A DNA stretch of 64,000 bases from Pseudidiomarina mangrovi (GTDB taxonomy: Bacteria; Pseudomonadota; Gammaproteobacteria; Enterobacterales; Alteromonadaceae). The translations under genes were made by a program, and so were the position numbers. The stretch covers positions 142,491 through 206,490 of the forward strand of contig NZ_RJLC01000014.1 in the NCBI RefSeq assembly GCF_003999375.1, in the 5' to 3' direction. The notes beneath the pieces were generated by a model that was not told where the DNA came from, made no database searches, and saw only the letters and a program-made list of their open reading frames with translations. Positions 25,629 to 35,378 of the stretch are shown here, piece after piece (within the stretch, counting starts at the first letter, position 1; each line of letters opens with the position of its first letter).

Positions 25629-26444
25629 CTAACGCGAATTACTCCGTGGTGGCCGGGGCCCTGCGCCGGCAGGTTTCGGCTTGGGTTTGGGGCGGCGGCT
25701 GCGGTGGCCCTCTGGGGCTAAGCCGCTAGAGTGCTCAATGGATTTCATCAGCTCCGCCAGTTCAGCGTCAGTGAGGTTGCGCCATTGCCCGACTTGTAGC
25801 TTGCCGAGGCGCACATTCATGATGCGAGTTCGCTCCAACTTGCGCACCTCATAGCCAAAGTATTCGCACATGCGGCGAATTTGCCGGTTTAAGCCTTCAA
25901 TCAGCGTCAGCCGAAAGCTAGTGGCGGTTAACGCCACCACTTTACATTTTTTGGTGCGGGTACCGAGAATCGGCACGCCAGCGCCCATACCTTGAATAAA
26001 TTCGCTAGTGATGGGCTTATTAACGGTCACCACGTACTCTTTTTCGTGCTGATTGCCGGCGCGCAGGATCTTGTTGACCAAATCACCGTTGCTGGTCAAA
26101 AAAATTAGCCCTTGGGAGTCTTTGTCGAGCCGTCCAATCGGGAAAATGCGCTGCTTGTGGCCCACAAAATTGGTGATGTTATCGCGTTCAGCAGGATCGG
26201 TGGTAGACACCACCCCGACCGGCTTATTGAGAGCAATAAAGACGAAGGACTGCTTATCTTGGGCGCCGACTAAACGACCATTTACCCGCACTTCATCGCC
26301 GCTGCCGACTTTATCACCGACCACCGCTTTGCGGCCATTCAGCGTGACCTGGCCTTGCTCAATGAATTTGTCGGCTTCGCGCCGCGAGCACATGCCGCTT
26401 TCACTAATAAATTTGTTGAGCCGCACGGCTTCACGTTCTTGCAT
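25629..26444 (-). CDS. rluF: 23S rRNA pseudouridine(2604) synthase RluF
   Basis: A 271-residue enzyme that isomerises U2604 (and a tRNA-Tyr position in E. coli) to pseudouridine. The N-terminal S4 RNA-binding domain ([21 protein letters not shown]) is followed by the RsuA/RluB-type catalytic domain with the nucleophile in GRLDKDSQG and the [11 protein letters not shown] segment. The basic, proline-rich tail (about the last 40 residues) is typical. RluF is the best match within the RsuA group, with RluB the alternative. Confidence 0.9.
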   Translation of the reverse strand: MQEREAVRLNKFISESGMCSRREADKFIEQGQVTLNGRKAVVGDKVGSGDEVRVNGRLVGAQDKQSFVFIALNKPVGVVSTTDPAERDNITNFVGHKQRIFPIGRLDKDSQGLIFLTSNGDLVNKILRAGNQHEKEYVVTVNKPITSEFIQGMGAGVPILGTRTKKCKVVALTATSFRLTLIEGLNRQIRRMCEYFGYEVRKLERTRIMNVRLGKLQVGQWRNLTDAELAELMKSIEHSSGLAPEGHRSRRPKPKPKPAGAGPRPPRSNSR

Positions 26445-26507
26445 ACTGCCTCAAATCTATGGGGATGGTGATAAACCGTTAGCATAGCATTAACTGCCCC
26501 GTCGGCG

Positions 26508-26814
26508 TTACCCGGGTAGGGCTACTATCAGCAATACCGCCCAATATACGGCTAGGCCCATTTGTATTGCAAAGGCGCTAAATCGCAGCGTGACCGCCGG
26601 GCTACTCGTAGAGCACAAATGTATCAGCGATTGACTAATGCGAGCTAGGAGAAATATAAGCGCCGTTGGGTCAGTGAGCACCTGCTGGTTGAGCAATATC
26701 GCAATCAGCAGCAGCCCGCCAAAGACCAGCAAACAAAGCCCAAAAGAGCCATTAAGGTTGATTAACTGTTTTACTATAGCCCCAAGCTACCCAATCGCAA
26801 GTCAGTGCACTCAT
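26508..26814 (-). pseudogene. Probable broken MAPEG-family membrane protein gene
   Basis: The 3' part (26508-26786) encodes about 92 residues with three hydrophobic segments and a MAPEG-like ARISQSLIHLC...TLRFSAFAIQMG stretch, but it has no ATG; the nearest start is TTG 26732. A different frame offers ATG 26814 and 20 codons (MSALTCDWVAWGYSKTV) before a stop, and joins the first frame plausibly after one base shift near 26756-26770. The family normally needs an additional conserved N-terminal Arg/Asn/Glu region. A frameshifted or truncated gene fits best; a sequencing error is possible. Confidence 0.45.
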
Positions 26815-26881
26815 AAAATAACCTTGCAAAAACGAACAACCGTTCTATATTAATTACATACCAATTTCGTTGCGAGTTGCT

Positions 26882-27436
26882 ATGCCTAAGTTATCTGACC
26901 AAGCTACCGAACAGCGCCAGCGTCATATTCTGAATGCGGCGATGCGCTGCTTTAGTCACCTCGGTTATCACGCCACCACCATGCGCCATATTTTGGCTGA
27001 AGCGCAGCTCAGTGCCGGTGCGGTGTATAACTATTACCCCAGTAAAGAGGCGATTTTGCAGGCCATTGCTGAGCGCGACCTGCAGCGCAGTCAGCAGGCG
27101 ATCGAGCAACTGGCGCAGCATAGCAACAACGCCATTGACGCTTTGGTGGGTATTTTGCTGGCGGATTTAAAGCGAATTGAATTGCTCGGCCAGGCAAAAA
27201 TGAAAGTGTGTATTGCTGCTGAGCAAGCTACTAACGGTGATCTGCAAGCGGCTCTGGCGCCACTGCAACAAGCGCAAATTGCAGCCGTGGATCAGTTACT
27301 CAAACAGCCAAGGGCAACCGCACCAAGCCAGGTGCTATTTATGCTGTACTTCGGTGCGGTACAGGCGCTGGCCATTGGCCAAACCATTGATTACCAAGTG
27401 CTGCAACAACAACTGCTGCAACTACTAAACGGCTGA
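26882..27436 (+). CDS. TetR/AcrR-family transcriptional regulator
   Basis: A 184-residue repressor. The N-terminal helix-turn-helix is clear (ILNAAMRCFSHLGYHATTMRHIL, then LSAGAVYNYYPSKEAIL), followed by a helical ligand domain. ATG 26882 is preferred to the TTG at 26870. Upstream, around 26831-26845, GAAC-aacc-GTTC could be an operator between it and the divergent MAPEG remnant. The controlled genes are unknown. Confidence 0.88.
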   Translation: MPKLSDQATEQRQRHILNAAMRCFSHLGYHATTMRHILAEAQLSAGAVYNYYPSKEAILQAIAERDLQRSQQAIEQLAQHSNNAIDALVGILLADLKRIELLGQAKMKVCIAAEQATNGDLQAALAPLQQAQIAAVDQLLKQPRATAPSQVLFMLYFGAVQALAIGQTIDYQVLQQQLLQLLNG

Positions 27437-27439
27437 GGC

Positions 27440-28090
27440 TTACAGCGGCAAATGCCCAGTTTTCACGTAGATAATGGTTTCTTGTTCTACCCGCGGGGTA
27501 TGCAAACTGGCATGCGGGCTGCGCAACCAAGTACCGGCTGGATAGCGGCCATGCTCATCAATGAACTCGCCACTTAACACCAAAATTTCCTCACCACCAA
27601 AGTGCCGATGCGGTTTAAACACCTCGCCCGCTGGCCACTTCACCAAGGCCACATGTTCGCCACCGAAATCATGTAATGGCATCACTTGCAGACCACCGTA
27701 GCCCTGCAGCCACTCAGTTTGAGAGGTGTTAATACGCACCGTGGTTAAATCGTCCGCGGCAAATTGGTGCAATTTCACAAACAGCACACAGCCTGGCTCA
27801 CTAAATGGCGCATGAGACGTGCCCGGCGGATTACGCAAATAGCTGCCGGCAGGATAATCGCCCGAGTCATCCGAAAACACCCCCTCGAGCACAAAAATTT
27901 CCTCACCCAAGGGGTGTTGGTGGGTGTTAAAACGTGAGCCTGGCTCATAACGCACAATACTAGTGGCGCGGCCACGCTCGGCCTCTTCGCGCTCGAGCAA
28001 TTTGCGCAACACGCCCGGCGACGGGCTCGGCTGCCATTCAGCGCTAGCGGTTTCAATCACCACCCGCTGGGCAAAGTCCATATTCAGCAT
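27440..28090 (-). CDS. Double-cupin (ChrR-like) protein
   Basis: A 216-residue protein with two cupin domains in tandem. Each has the metal motif: THQHPLGEEIFVLEG (first) and PHRHFGGEEILVLSG (second), and each ends with a LRNPPGTSHAP or LRSPHASLHTP strand. This is the ChrR C-terminal cupin type, without the zinc anti-sigma domain. It probably binds Zn or another metal; the reaction is unknown. ATG 28090 has GGAGGAG 9 nt upstream. Confidence 0.85.
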   Translation of the reverse strand: MLNMDFAQRVVIETASAEWQPSPSPGVLRKLLEREEAERGRATSIVRYEPGSRFNTHQHPLGEEIFVLEGVFSDDSGDYPAGSYLRNPPGTSHAPFSEPGCVLFVKLHQFAADDLTTVRINTSQTEWLQGYGGLQVMPLHDFGGEHVALVKWPAGEVFKPHRHFGGEEILVLSGEFIDEHGRYPAGTWLRSPHASLHTPRVEQETIIYVKTGHLPL

Positions 28091-28237
28091 AATGGCATAC
28101 TCCTCCACAAAAACTGCTGTCAGTTACCCGTGGGTAACGGTTTAGGCCATCTGTTACGCCGCGCACGCCAATCTGGTTTACTCTTTACTTTTGCTCGCCA
28201 CTCAGTAACGATGAATTCATCATTCAAGGAGGCGTCC

Positions 28238-29644
28238 GTGCACTATTTATCCGCAAGCGACATTGCCGCTGCCATTGCGCGCAATGAACTGACCTCGGTA
28301 GCCGCTACCGAGCATTATTTGGCGCGTATTGAGCAGTATAATCCGCAGTTCAATGCGTACGTGCAAGTCTACGCCGAGCAGGCGCTGCAACAAGCCCAGC
28401 AACGTGACCAACAAGGCGAGCAGCGCGGGTCGTTGCATGGTGTACCGATCTCGATTAAGGAATGCTATTTACTGGAAGGTACCGGCACCAGCTTAAATTA
28501 CCCACCGCTGAAGAACTATGTCGGCCAAACTACATCGCCGCTAGTACAGCGTTTGCTTGACGCCGGAGCGGTGATTTTAGGCAAGACCAACGTGCCGCAA
28601 TTGCTGGCTGATAGCCAAACCTTCGGGCCGCTGTATCCCACCGCTAATAATCCGTTTGACCCGAAGCGTACACCCGGTGGCAGCACCGGCGGTGGTGCGG
28701 CAGCGTTAGCGGCAGGCTTAACCAGCTTGGAATTAGGCAGTGATATTGGCGGGTCGATCCGAAATCCATCCAGCTATTGTGGCCTGTTTGGCCTCAAGCC
28801 CACCGAGAATGGCCATGCCCATGATGGCCATGTGCCGCCGTTGCCGGAACATCGGCTGGGTATGAGCGTGATGAATTGTACCGGTCCACTCGCGCGCAGT
28901 GCTGACGATTTAGCGCTGGCGTATCAGGTGCTTTATCAACCTGCGGCGCCCACCCAACCGCTGCCCACCTTGAAGAATCTGCGAGTGGGTTTACTGTCGA
29001 GTTTTCATGGCTTACACCCAGGCCAAGCCGTGCAGCAAGGCCTCAACCGCATGCAACAGCTGCTTGAACGCGCTGGTGCCAGCGTTACCCCGGTGCAGCT
29101 CGAGCACTACTTAGCCCAACGCATCATGGCCAATTGGGCTGAACTATTCGGCTATTCGATTGCGCAGAACCTCAGCTGGCCGATTCGCCAACTGTTCTAT
29201 TGGAAATTCCGCCCAGCCCTGCGCGACAGCTCGTTGCAGGTCATTGCGCCGCTCAAGCGCGGCTTAAGCATGAACTTTAAACACTACAGCCGTGTGTTAT
29301 TCGAACGGGCGGAACTTATCAGCGAAGTACAACGCAGCTATCAGCAGGTTGATGTGGTGATGAGCGCAACGTCCATGGGGCCGGCGTTTGAGCATAATCA
29401 TCACCATGGGCGTATCCAATTAGATGGAGAGGCCATCCCTTACATGGATTACTGCTTCCCCTATGTGGCGCTTTATAACCTCACCGGACAACCAGTACTT
29501 ACGGTTCCCAGTGGCCTCAGTGAGCAAGGTTTACCGGTTGGCATTTCGTTTGCTGGCCGTCATCATAACGAGGCGTTATTGCTTCATCTTGCGCAATTGC
29601 TCAGTGAGCATGGCGTACAATTCACCGCACCGGAGTTATCATGA
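28238..29644 (+). CDS. Amidase signature family hydrolase
   Basis: About 468 residues with the full Ser-cisSer-Lys triad of the amidase family: Lys in VPISIKE, cis-Ser in PGGSTGGG and nucleophile Ser in GSDIGGSIR. It cleaves amides, and the overall style resembles fatty acid amide or peptide amidases. The GTG at 28238 has AAGGAGG 5 nt upstream and lies just before the conserved YLSASDIAAAI. The ATG at 28211 is an alternative with a weak site. It overlaps the next gene (ATGA). Confidence 0.87.
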   Translation: MHYLSASDIAAAIARNELTSVAATEHYLARIEQYNPQFNAYVQVYAEQALQQAQQRDQQGEQRGSLHGVPISIKECYLLEGTGTSLNYPPLKNYVGQTTSPLVQRLLDAGAVILGKTNVPQLLADSQTFGPLYPTANNPFDPKRTPGGSTGGGAAALAAGLTSLELGSDIGGSIRNPSSYCGLFGLKPTENGHAHDGHVPPLPEHRLGMSVMNCTGPLARSADDLALAYQVLYQPAAPTQPLPTLKNLRVGLLSSFHGLHPGQAVQQGLNRMQQLLERAGASVTPVQLEHYLAQRIMANWAELFGYSIAQNLSWPIRQLFYWKFRPALRDSSLQVIAPLKRGLSMNFKHYSRVLFERAELISEVQRSYQQVDVVMSATSMGPAFEHNHHHGRIQLDGEAIPYMDYCFPYVALYNLTGQPVLTVPSGLSEQGLPVGISFAGRHHNEALLLHLAQLLSEHGVQFTAPELS

Positions 29645-30204
29645 GCTTACAGTTACAGGTCATTATTTGTAGCACTCGCCCGGGCCGCGTGGGCCCGACT
29701 GTGGCGGGTTGGTTTCAGCAACAAGCCGCACAGCATGGCGGCTTTAGCAGCCAACTAATCGATTTGGCAGATTACAATTTACCGCTCTACAACGAGCCCA
29801 AGCACCCTATGGCGCAACAATACGAACATGCCGCCACCAAACAATGGTCCGCCAGCGTTGCTAAAGCCGACGCATACGTTTTCGTGCTCCCTGAATACAA
29901 TTTCTTCCCGCCACCGTCGTTCGTCAACGCGGTTGATTTGCTCTTCAAAGAGTGGAATTACAAGCCTTGCTCGTTTGTCAGCTATGGCGGCGCCTCGGGC
30001 GGCTTGCGCTCAGTGCAAGTAGCGAAACAGCTGGTCACCACGGTCAAAATGATGCCAATTCCAGAACAGGTGATGGTGCAAGGCGTAGCGAACTTGGTCA
30101 AAGACGGCTCATTTCAGGCCCAAGACCCGCATCTGCAATCGGCCAAAACAGCACTCGATGAATTGCACAAATGGGCCACTGCGTTAAAAAGTATACGAGA
30201 CTAA
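29641..30204 (+). CDS. NADPH-dependent FMN reductase family protein
   Basis: A 187-residue flavodoxin-like protein. It shows the phosphate-binding STRPGRVGP at the N-terminus, the LPEYNFFPPPSFVNAVD segment and the SYGGASGGLR loop typical of the FMN_red family (quinone or azo reductase-like). Its start overlaps the amidase stop, so the two are co-translated. The combined role is unclear. Confidence 0.9.
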   Translation: MSLQLQVIICSTRPGRVGPTVAGWFQQQAAQHGGFSSQLIDLADYNLPLYNEPKHPMAQQYEHAATKQWSASVAKADAYVFVLPEYNFFPPPSFVNAVDLLFKEWNYKPCSFVSYGGASGGLRSVQVAKQLVTTVKMMPIPEQVMVQGVANLVKDGSFQAQDPHLQSAKTALDELHKWATALKSIRD

Positions 30205-30217
30205 TATCCATTAATTT

Positions 30218-30241
30218 GTATTTTAGATTTTTCTAAAATAC
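30218..30241. promoter_or_regulatory. AT-rich perfect palindrome before the RND efflux operon
   Basis: GTATTTTAGA and its exact complement around a TTTT spacer. A TGTTATGCT extended -10 candidate follows at 30243-30251, and the ATG is at 30283, so the dyad overlaps the expected -35 region. Operator for an unlinked repressor is the likely role. It is too AT-rich for a good terminator of the upstream gene. Confidence 0.4.
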
Positions 30242-30282
30242 GTGTTATGCTATAGCCCATATGCTATTACGGGGGTTATCTG

Positions 30283-31320
30283 ATGTCACATTGGTCACGA
30301 ATTACACTACTGAGTGCGAGTCTACTTATCACTGCCAGCGTATCTGCACAGCAGTGGCTCACCGTGGAACAAACGCTGCAGCCGCAGTGGTTAGAGCTAC
30401 CCAGCCGGGTTGAAGCGGTGGCACACGCCACGGTGTCGGCGCAAACTTCAGGTCGCATTGTTGAGTTGCCGTTTGATGTCAACGATGTGGTGCCGCAAGG
30501 CGCGGTGATTGTGCGCTTTACTGATGTAGAGCAACGCGCGCGCTTTAATCAAGCTGAGGCGGCGCTCACCGAGGCCCAAACGCGTGGTGATGAAGCCCGC
30601 AAGGAACTTGCCCGAATCACTGAGTTACGTGACCAAGGTTTGGTCGCGGTATCCGCTTTTGATAATGCTAAAGCTAACTTTGATGGCGCCGTTGCCCGTA
30701 TCAAACAGGCCCAAGCTGCGCTCGCCGCGGCCGCCGAGCAACTTGAGCAAACCGTGGTTCGCGCACCTTATGCCGGCATCCTGCAACAGCGTTTTGTTGA
30801 AGTGGGTGAGCTGGCCAGCCCCGGTACCCCGCTGCTACGCGGCTTAAGCTTAGAAGACCTGCGCATGGTCAGCCAGCTGCCGCAATCGCACTTAATGGCC
30901 GTCAAAGACAGTTCTGCGGTGGCGTTACGCTTAGCTGATAATCGCATTGTGACGCTCGGCGCCGCGGATATTACCGTGGCTCCAGAAGCCAATAGTGCCA
31001 ATCACAGCTTTCAGATGCGGGTGCAATTACCGCCAGCCGATTACAGCCAATACGCTCTCTACCCAGGCAGTTGGGCGCGCTTGCGGATACAAATCGGTGA
31101 ACAACCGCAGTTAATTATTCCACAGCAAACAGTGCTGTGGCGCGGCGAAGTCAGCAGTGTGTGGCTACAACAGGGCGACAACGTGGTACTACAACCGGTT
31201 CGTGTGATCCCGCATAACGCCGACAGCTATCAGGTACTATCAGGCTTAACCGCAGGGCAACGCATTGCCAGCAATGGTCTTGCCCAGTTACAAAGCGTAA
31301 AGGGCCACAGCAATGACTGA
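30283..31320 (+). CDS. RND efflux periplasmic adaptor subunit
   Basis: A 345-residue membrane fusion protein with signal peptide (to about ASVSA). Lipoyl half-motifs (VSAQTSGRIVELPFDVNDVVPQG and VVRAPYAGILQQRFVEVGE) flank a helical hairpin, followed by beta-barrel and membrane-proximal domains. It links the inner-membrane RND pump to an outer-membrane channel. It overlaps the pump gene by 8 nt. No outer-membrane factor gene is adjacent, so a TolC encoded elsewhere is presumably used. Confidence 0.93.
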   Translation: MSHWSRITLLSASLLITASVSAQQWLTVEQTLQPQWLELPSRVEAVAHATVSAQTSGRIVELPFDVNDVVPQGAVIVRFTDVEQRARFNQAEAALTEAQTRGDEARKELARITELRDQGLVAVSAFDNAKANFDGAVARIKQAQAALAAAAEQLEQTVVRAPYAGILQQRFVEVGELASPGTPLLRGLSLEDLRMVSQLPQSHLMAVKDSSAVALRLADNRIVTLGAADITVAPEANSANHSFQMRVQLPPADYSQYALYPGSWARLRIQIGEQPQLIIPQQTVLWRGEVSSVWLQQGDNVVLQPVRVIPHNADSYQVLSGLTAGQRIASNGLAQLQSVKGHSND

Positions 31321-34300
31321 ACAACAGCAACCGTTAGGTCTGTCAGGTCGTCTGGCTGACCTGTTCAAGCAAAATCAAATCACGCCGCTACTTGCTTTGG
31401 TGGGATTCTTACTGGGGCTGTTCGCAGTGTTGGTAACGCCACGCGAAGAAGAGCCGCAAATTGAAGTCACTTTTGCCAATGTGTTTATTCCTTACCAAGG
31501 CGCATCGGCGGCTATGGTGGAACGCCAAGTGGCTATTCCCGCTGAAAAAATTGTCGCCGAAATTGCCGGTATTGAGCATATTTATTCCATTTCTGAGCCA
31601 GGTATGGCGCTGTTAACGGTGCAATTCACTGTTGGTGAAGACCGCACCGAGGCGCTGGTGCGGCTGTACAACGCTTTTTATGCCAATGCTGACTGGCAAC
31701 CACAGGATGCTGGTATCGGTCCGGTGTTGATCAAACCTAAAGGCATTGATGATGTGCCGGTATTTGCGCTGACCTTATGGAGTCGCAATCCTGATCGCAG
31801 CTCGGCCGACCTACTCGCTGCCGCCAAGGGGCTTGAGGAGCAGCTGCAACGGACCAACGGTAGTCGTGATATTTACACCCTGGGCGGCTCACAGCCACGG
31901 GTGCTAGTGCGGTTTGATAGCGCGCGGCTGCACACCTATGGTTTAGATCTCGGCAGCATTCAGCAAGCGCTGTTGCTAAGCAATCAAGTACAACAGAGCA
32001 GCGGATTACTGCAAGCCGACCGCGAAATACAGCTGCACACCGGTGTATGGCTGCGCTCCGCTGAACAGGTGGGAGAACTGATTGTTGCGGTGCGCCAGCA
32101 AGATGGTAGCGCTATGCCGGTATATTTGCGCGATGTCGCCACCGTGAGTTTCGCCAGCGGCGAACCACAACACTACGTGCAACACTGGCAGCGCGACGCT
32201 AACGGCAGCCTATTACAGAGTCCGGCAGTCACGCTGTATGTGGCGAAACAGCCTGACACCAACGCGGTAGAGGTCACGCAAGCCCTGCAGGCACAACTCG
32301 CGCAATTACAACAGCAGTATATCGCTGACGATATTGAGCTGACGGTGAGTCGCAACTACGGCGAAACCGCCGAAGATAAAGCCAATACACTGATTCAAAA
32401 GCTGGTGTTTGCGACCATTTCGGTGGTGGTGCTGGTTGGCTTCGCGCTGGGCTGGCGCGAAGCCTTTGTGGTTGGTATGGCGGTGGTGATTACCCTAGCG
32501 CTGACCCTATTCGCCTCGTGGGCCTATGGCTTTACCTTAAACCGCGTGTCACTGTTTGCGTTAATTTTCTCTATCGGTATTTTGGTTGATGACGCGATTG
32601 TGGTGGTTGAAAACCTGCATCGGCATATGCTGATGGGCAAAAAATCACTGCTGGAAGCGATACCGCATGCGGTGGAAGAAGTTGGTGCCCCCACTATTCT
32701 GGCCACCTTTACGGTGATAGCCGCGCTGCTACCCATGGCCTTTGTCAGCGGTTTAATGGGCCCCTACATGAGCCCTATTCCGCTCAATGCCAGTATGGGT
32801 ATGCTGATTTCACTATTAGTCGCATTTATCTTCACGCCCTGGTTGTTTTATCGGGTGTTTATCAACCACCAAAGCCATAGCGATGCAACTGCAGATGATG
32901 ACAACGGCGGCCGCGCGGAAACGCTATTCCGCCGGCTAATGAGCCCTTTTTTAGCGGCTGCAGCGGGTCGCGGTAATCGTATTAAATTACTCGTCAGCTT
33001 GCTGGTCTTAATTGCCGGTTCAGTGCTGTTGGTGGTGAATCAGAACGTGGTGCTGAAAATGCTGCCGTTCGACAATAAATCTGAGTTTCAGGTGGTGGTC
33101 GATTTACCAGAGGGCTCAACCTTGGAGCAAACCCAAGCGGTACTTAACCAAATCAGTACCATCATGCTGGCTGAGCCCGAGGTCACCCATGTGCAGACCT
33201 ACGCCGGTACCGCGGCACCAATCAATTTTAATGGTTTAGTGCGGCAGTATTATTTGCGCCAATACCCATGGCAAGGCGATGTGCAGGTCAATCTAGCGCA
33301 CCGCCTTGACCGTGAACAGCAAAGTCATGCTATCGCGTTGCGGGTGCGCCCGGCGTTACAGGCTCTTGAACAACAAACCGGCTATAGCATTAAGCTAGTT
33401 GAAGTGCCGCCTGGTCCACCGGTGCTGGCACCGCTCGTTGCTGAAGTGTATGGCCCAGACTACGCTCAACAATTAGCTGCAGCCGAGCAATTTAAAGCGG
33501 TGTTTGCCGGCGCCGAGCAAGTGGTTGACATCGACTCCACTATTGAAGCACCACAAGCGCTTTGGCAACTGCGTGTGGACCAACAAAAAGCGGCTGAGTA
33601 CGGCGTCTCTGTGGCGGCCATCAATCAGGCTATTGCGATTGCTATCGATGGCCAGAATGGTGGTTATTTGCGTGAACCAACCAGCTATCAACTGATCCCC
33701 ATTGAGCTCAAGCTGCAAAGCGCTGATAGCGCCAATTGGCAAGCCTTGGGGCAATTACCGGTAATGAGCCAAGCTGGTGAACTGATTGCCCTATCGGAGC
33801 TGACCTACCGCGTTGATGGGGTGCGTGAAAACGCTATTCACCGCAAAGACCTGCGCCCGGTGGTATATGTCACTGCTGACCTAGCTGGCGGGGTCGATAG
33901 CCCGTTATACGGCATGATCGACATTCATGCGCAATTAGCGCAACAAGGGGTCACGCAGAATTTGATTGCAGCGCCTAATAACACCGATGAAATCAGTGTG
34001 AAGTGGGATGGCGAATGGCAAATTACTTACGAGACCTTCCGCGATATGGGCCTGGCTTATGGCGTTGGCTTGATCATGATTTACTTGCTGGTGGTGGCGC
34101 AATTCCATTCCTATGGCGTGCCGCTCATCATTATGGCGCCGATACCACTCACCCTGATCGGCATCATGCCTGGCCATTGGTTGCTTGGTGCTCAATTCAC
34201 TGCAACTTCAATGATTGGCATGATTGCCCTTGCCGGTATTATCGTGCGTAACTCAATACTGTTGGTGGACTATATTCAGCAGCAAACGGCGCTTGGAGTG

Positions 34301-34522
34301 AAACTAGAAACCGCAGTGATCCATGCCTCGGCGGTGCGCGCGCGGCCTATCATTTTGACCGCATTAGCAGCGATGATGGGGGGCTTCTTTATTCTTGATG
34401 ACCCGATTTTTGGCGGCTTAGCGGTATCACTGATCTTCGGTATTTTGGTGTCGACCTTACTGACCTTAGTGGTGATACCGGTGGTGTATTACGCCTATAA
34501 CTATCGTAAGTACGTGAGCTAA
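31313..34522 (+). CDS. RND-family efflux permease (hydrophobe/amphiphile type)
   Basis: A 1069-residue pump with the RND architecture: 12 helices, two large periplasmic loops, and the helix-4 motif GILVDDAIVVVENLHRHM with the proton-relay aspartates. The length and the sequence PREEEPQIEVTFANVFIPYQGASA near residue 40 resemble the MMPL/AcrB branch often annotated as efflux RND transporter permease. It works with the adaptor encoded just upstream. Substrates cannot be read from the sequence. Confidence 0.93.
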   Translation: MTEQQQPLGLSGRLADLFKQNQITPLLALVGFLLGLFAVLVTPREEEPQIEVTFANVFIPYQGASAAMVERQVAIPAEKIVAEIAGIEHIYSISEPGMALLTVQFTVGEDRTEALVRLYNAFYANADWQPQDAGIGPVLIKPKGIDDVPVFALTLWSRNPDRSSADLLAAAKGLEEQLQRTNGSRDIYTLGGSQPRVLVRFDSARLHTYGLDLGSIQQALLLSNQVQQSSGLLQADREIQLHTGVWLRSAEQVGELIVAVRQQDGSAMPVYLRDVATVSFASGEPQHYVQHWQRDANGSLLQSPAVTLYVAKQPDTNAVEVTQALQAQLAQLQQQYIADDIELTVSRNYGETAEDKANTLIQKLVFATISVVVLVGFALGWREAFVVGMAVVITLALTLFASWAYGFTLNRVSLFALIFSIGILVDDAIVVVENLHRHMLMGKKSLLEAIPHAVEEVGAPTILATFTVIAALLPMAFVSGLMGPYMSPIPLNASMGMLISLLVAFIFTPWLFYRVFINHQSHSDATADDDNGGRAETLFRRLMSPFLAAAAGRGNRIKLLVSLLVLIAGSVLLVVNQNVVLKMLPFDNKSEFQVVVDLPEGSTLEQTQAVLNQISTIMLAEPEVTHVQTYAGTAAPINFNGLVRQYYLRQYPWQGDVQVNLAHRLDREQQSHAIALRVRPALQALEQQTGYSIKLVEVPPGPPVLAPLVAEVYGPDYAQQLAAAEQFKAVFAGAEQVVDIDSTIEAPQALWQLRVDQQKAAEYGVSVAAINQAIAIAIDGQNGGYLREPTSYQLIPIELKLQSADSANWQALGQLPVMSQAGELIALSELTYRVDGVRENAIHRKDLRPVVYVTADLAGGVDSPLYGMIDIHAQLAQQGVTQNLIAAPNNTDEISVKWDGEWQITYETFRDMGLAYGVGLIMIYLLVVAQFHSYGVPLIIMAPIPLTLIGIMPGHWLLGAQFTATSMIGMIALAGIIVRNSILLVDYIQQQTALGVKLETAVIHASAVRARPIILTALAAMMGGFFILDDPIFGGLAVSLIFGILVSTLLTLVVIPVVYYAYNYRKYVS

Positions 34523-34535
34523 ACGCTCACGTACT
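34509..34535. terminator. Hairpin containing both convergent stop codons
   Basis: AGTACGTGAG and its complement with a 7-nt loop that holds the overlapping TAA (plus) and TAG (minus) stops of the RND permease and dUTPase genes. It is a compact bidirectional 3' end without T-runs. Confidence 0.5.
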
Positions 34536-35193
34536 GATCGTAATGCGCCAGCAATAAGCTTTGCGCACGTTGTAAGGGTTCAGCGTGCGCAATAATTTGG
34601 TCTTTGTGCGCTGCCAGCAAGCGAATCATCACTTCGTTATCTTCATCACCTTGCCACATTTTCACATAGGTGCCCTGCTTATAGCCGCGCAATTGGCGCA
34701 CATTGTTCAAAGCGTTCTTACCGATATAGGTTAAATATACGCTATCGGCATCGCCATAGGCATCAATCAGCATTTGCATCAGCACCGCAAAAAACTTATC
34801 TCCGCAGCGTAGTGGGTGCTTACTATCACCATCTTCTGCCAGAGCCGATACCAGCTCCTTGGCATCTTCAATCAATAGCTCTTCAGCCGCACCTTGTAGA
34901 ATCAAATCCCCCACCGCTTGCGCTGGCTCTTGCCCTGCTGCACACGCATGCTCAATGGCATCGGACATGGCAAAATGCAGAATATCAATCAGCTCCATAT
35001 TGGCCTGCGCCCAGTCAGCCGTCTGCTTTTTCCACCACTTGTAGCCGGTGTGATCAAAGTACTCGCCCAATTCAACCAAAATGGCTTTCACATCATCACG
35101 TTTTACTTTGGGTGCTTGCGGGTAGTCTGGGTCAATCACCTGGTTAAAGGCAATTTGCATTGCCACCAACTGCTGGGCTTGTTGTGGGGTCAT
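34519..35193 (-). CDS. All-alpha dimeric dUTP diphosphatase family protein
   Basis: A 224-residue helical protein with the metal-binding pattern of all-alpha NTP pyrophosphohydrolases: ELGE (ExxE) followed by WWKKQTADWAQANMELIDILHF (ExxD plus the HF typical of the dimeric dUTPase family). It should hydrolyse dUTP to dUMP, keeping uracil out of DNA. It is unrelated in fold to the trimeric Dut of E. coli. Confidence 0.82.
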   Translation of the reverse strand: MTPQQAQQLVAMQIAFNQVIDPDYPQAPKVKRDDVKAILVELGEYFDHTGYKWWKKQTADWAQANMELIDILHFAMSDAIEHACAAGQEPAQAVGDLILQGAAEELLIEDAKELVSALAEDGDSKHPLRCGDKFFAVLMQMLIDAYGDADSVYLTYIGKNALNNVRQLRGYKQGTYVKMWQGDEDNEVMIRLLAAHKDQIIAHAEPLQRAQSLLLAHYDQYVSV

Positions 35194-35378
35194 GGAGAGT
35201 CCTTAAATTACGCTATATTTAGCATGCTGCTGAGAGTTTTTACCTTACCACGAAAGGCATGAAAACACCTACGCCAATATGACAAATGGTATACTTGTCC
35301 TTGCCTCTCAATATGCCTATTGTAGTCACCTAACGCATGACGCCAGAATGGCGGCTCACCTTTCTGCAGGAGGTCATT

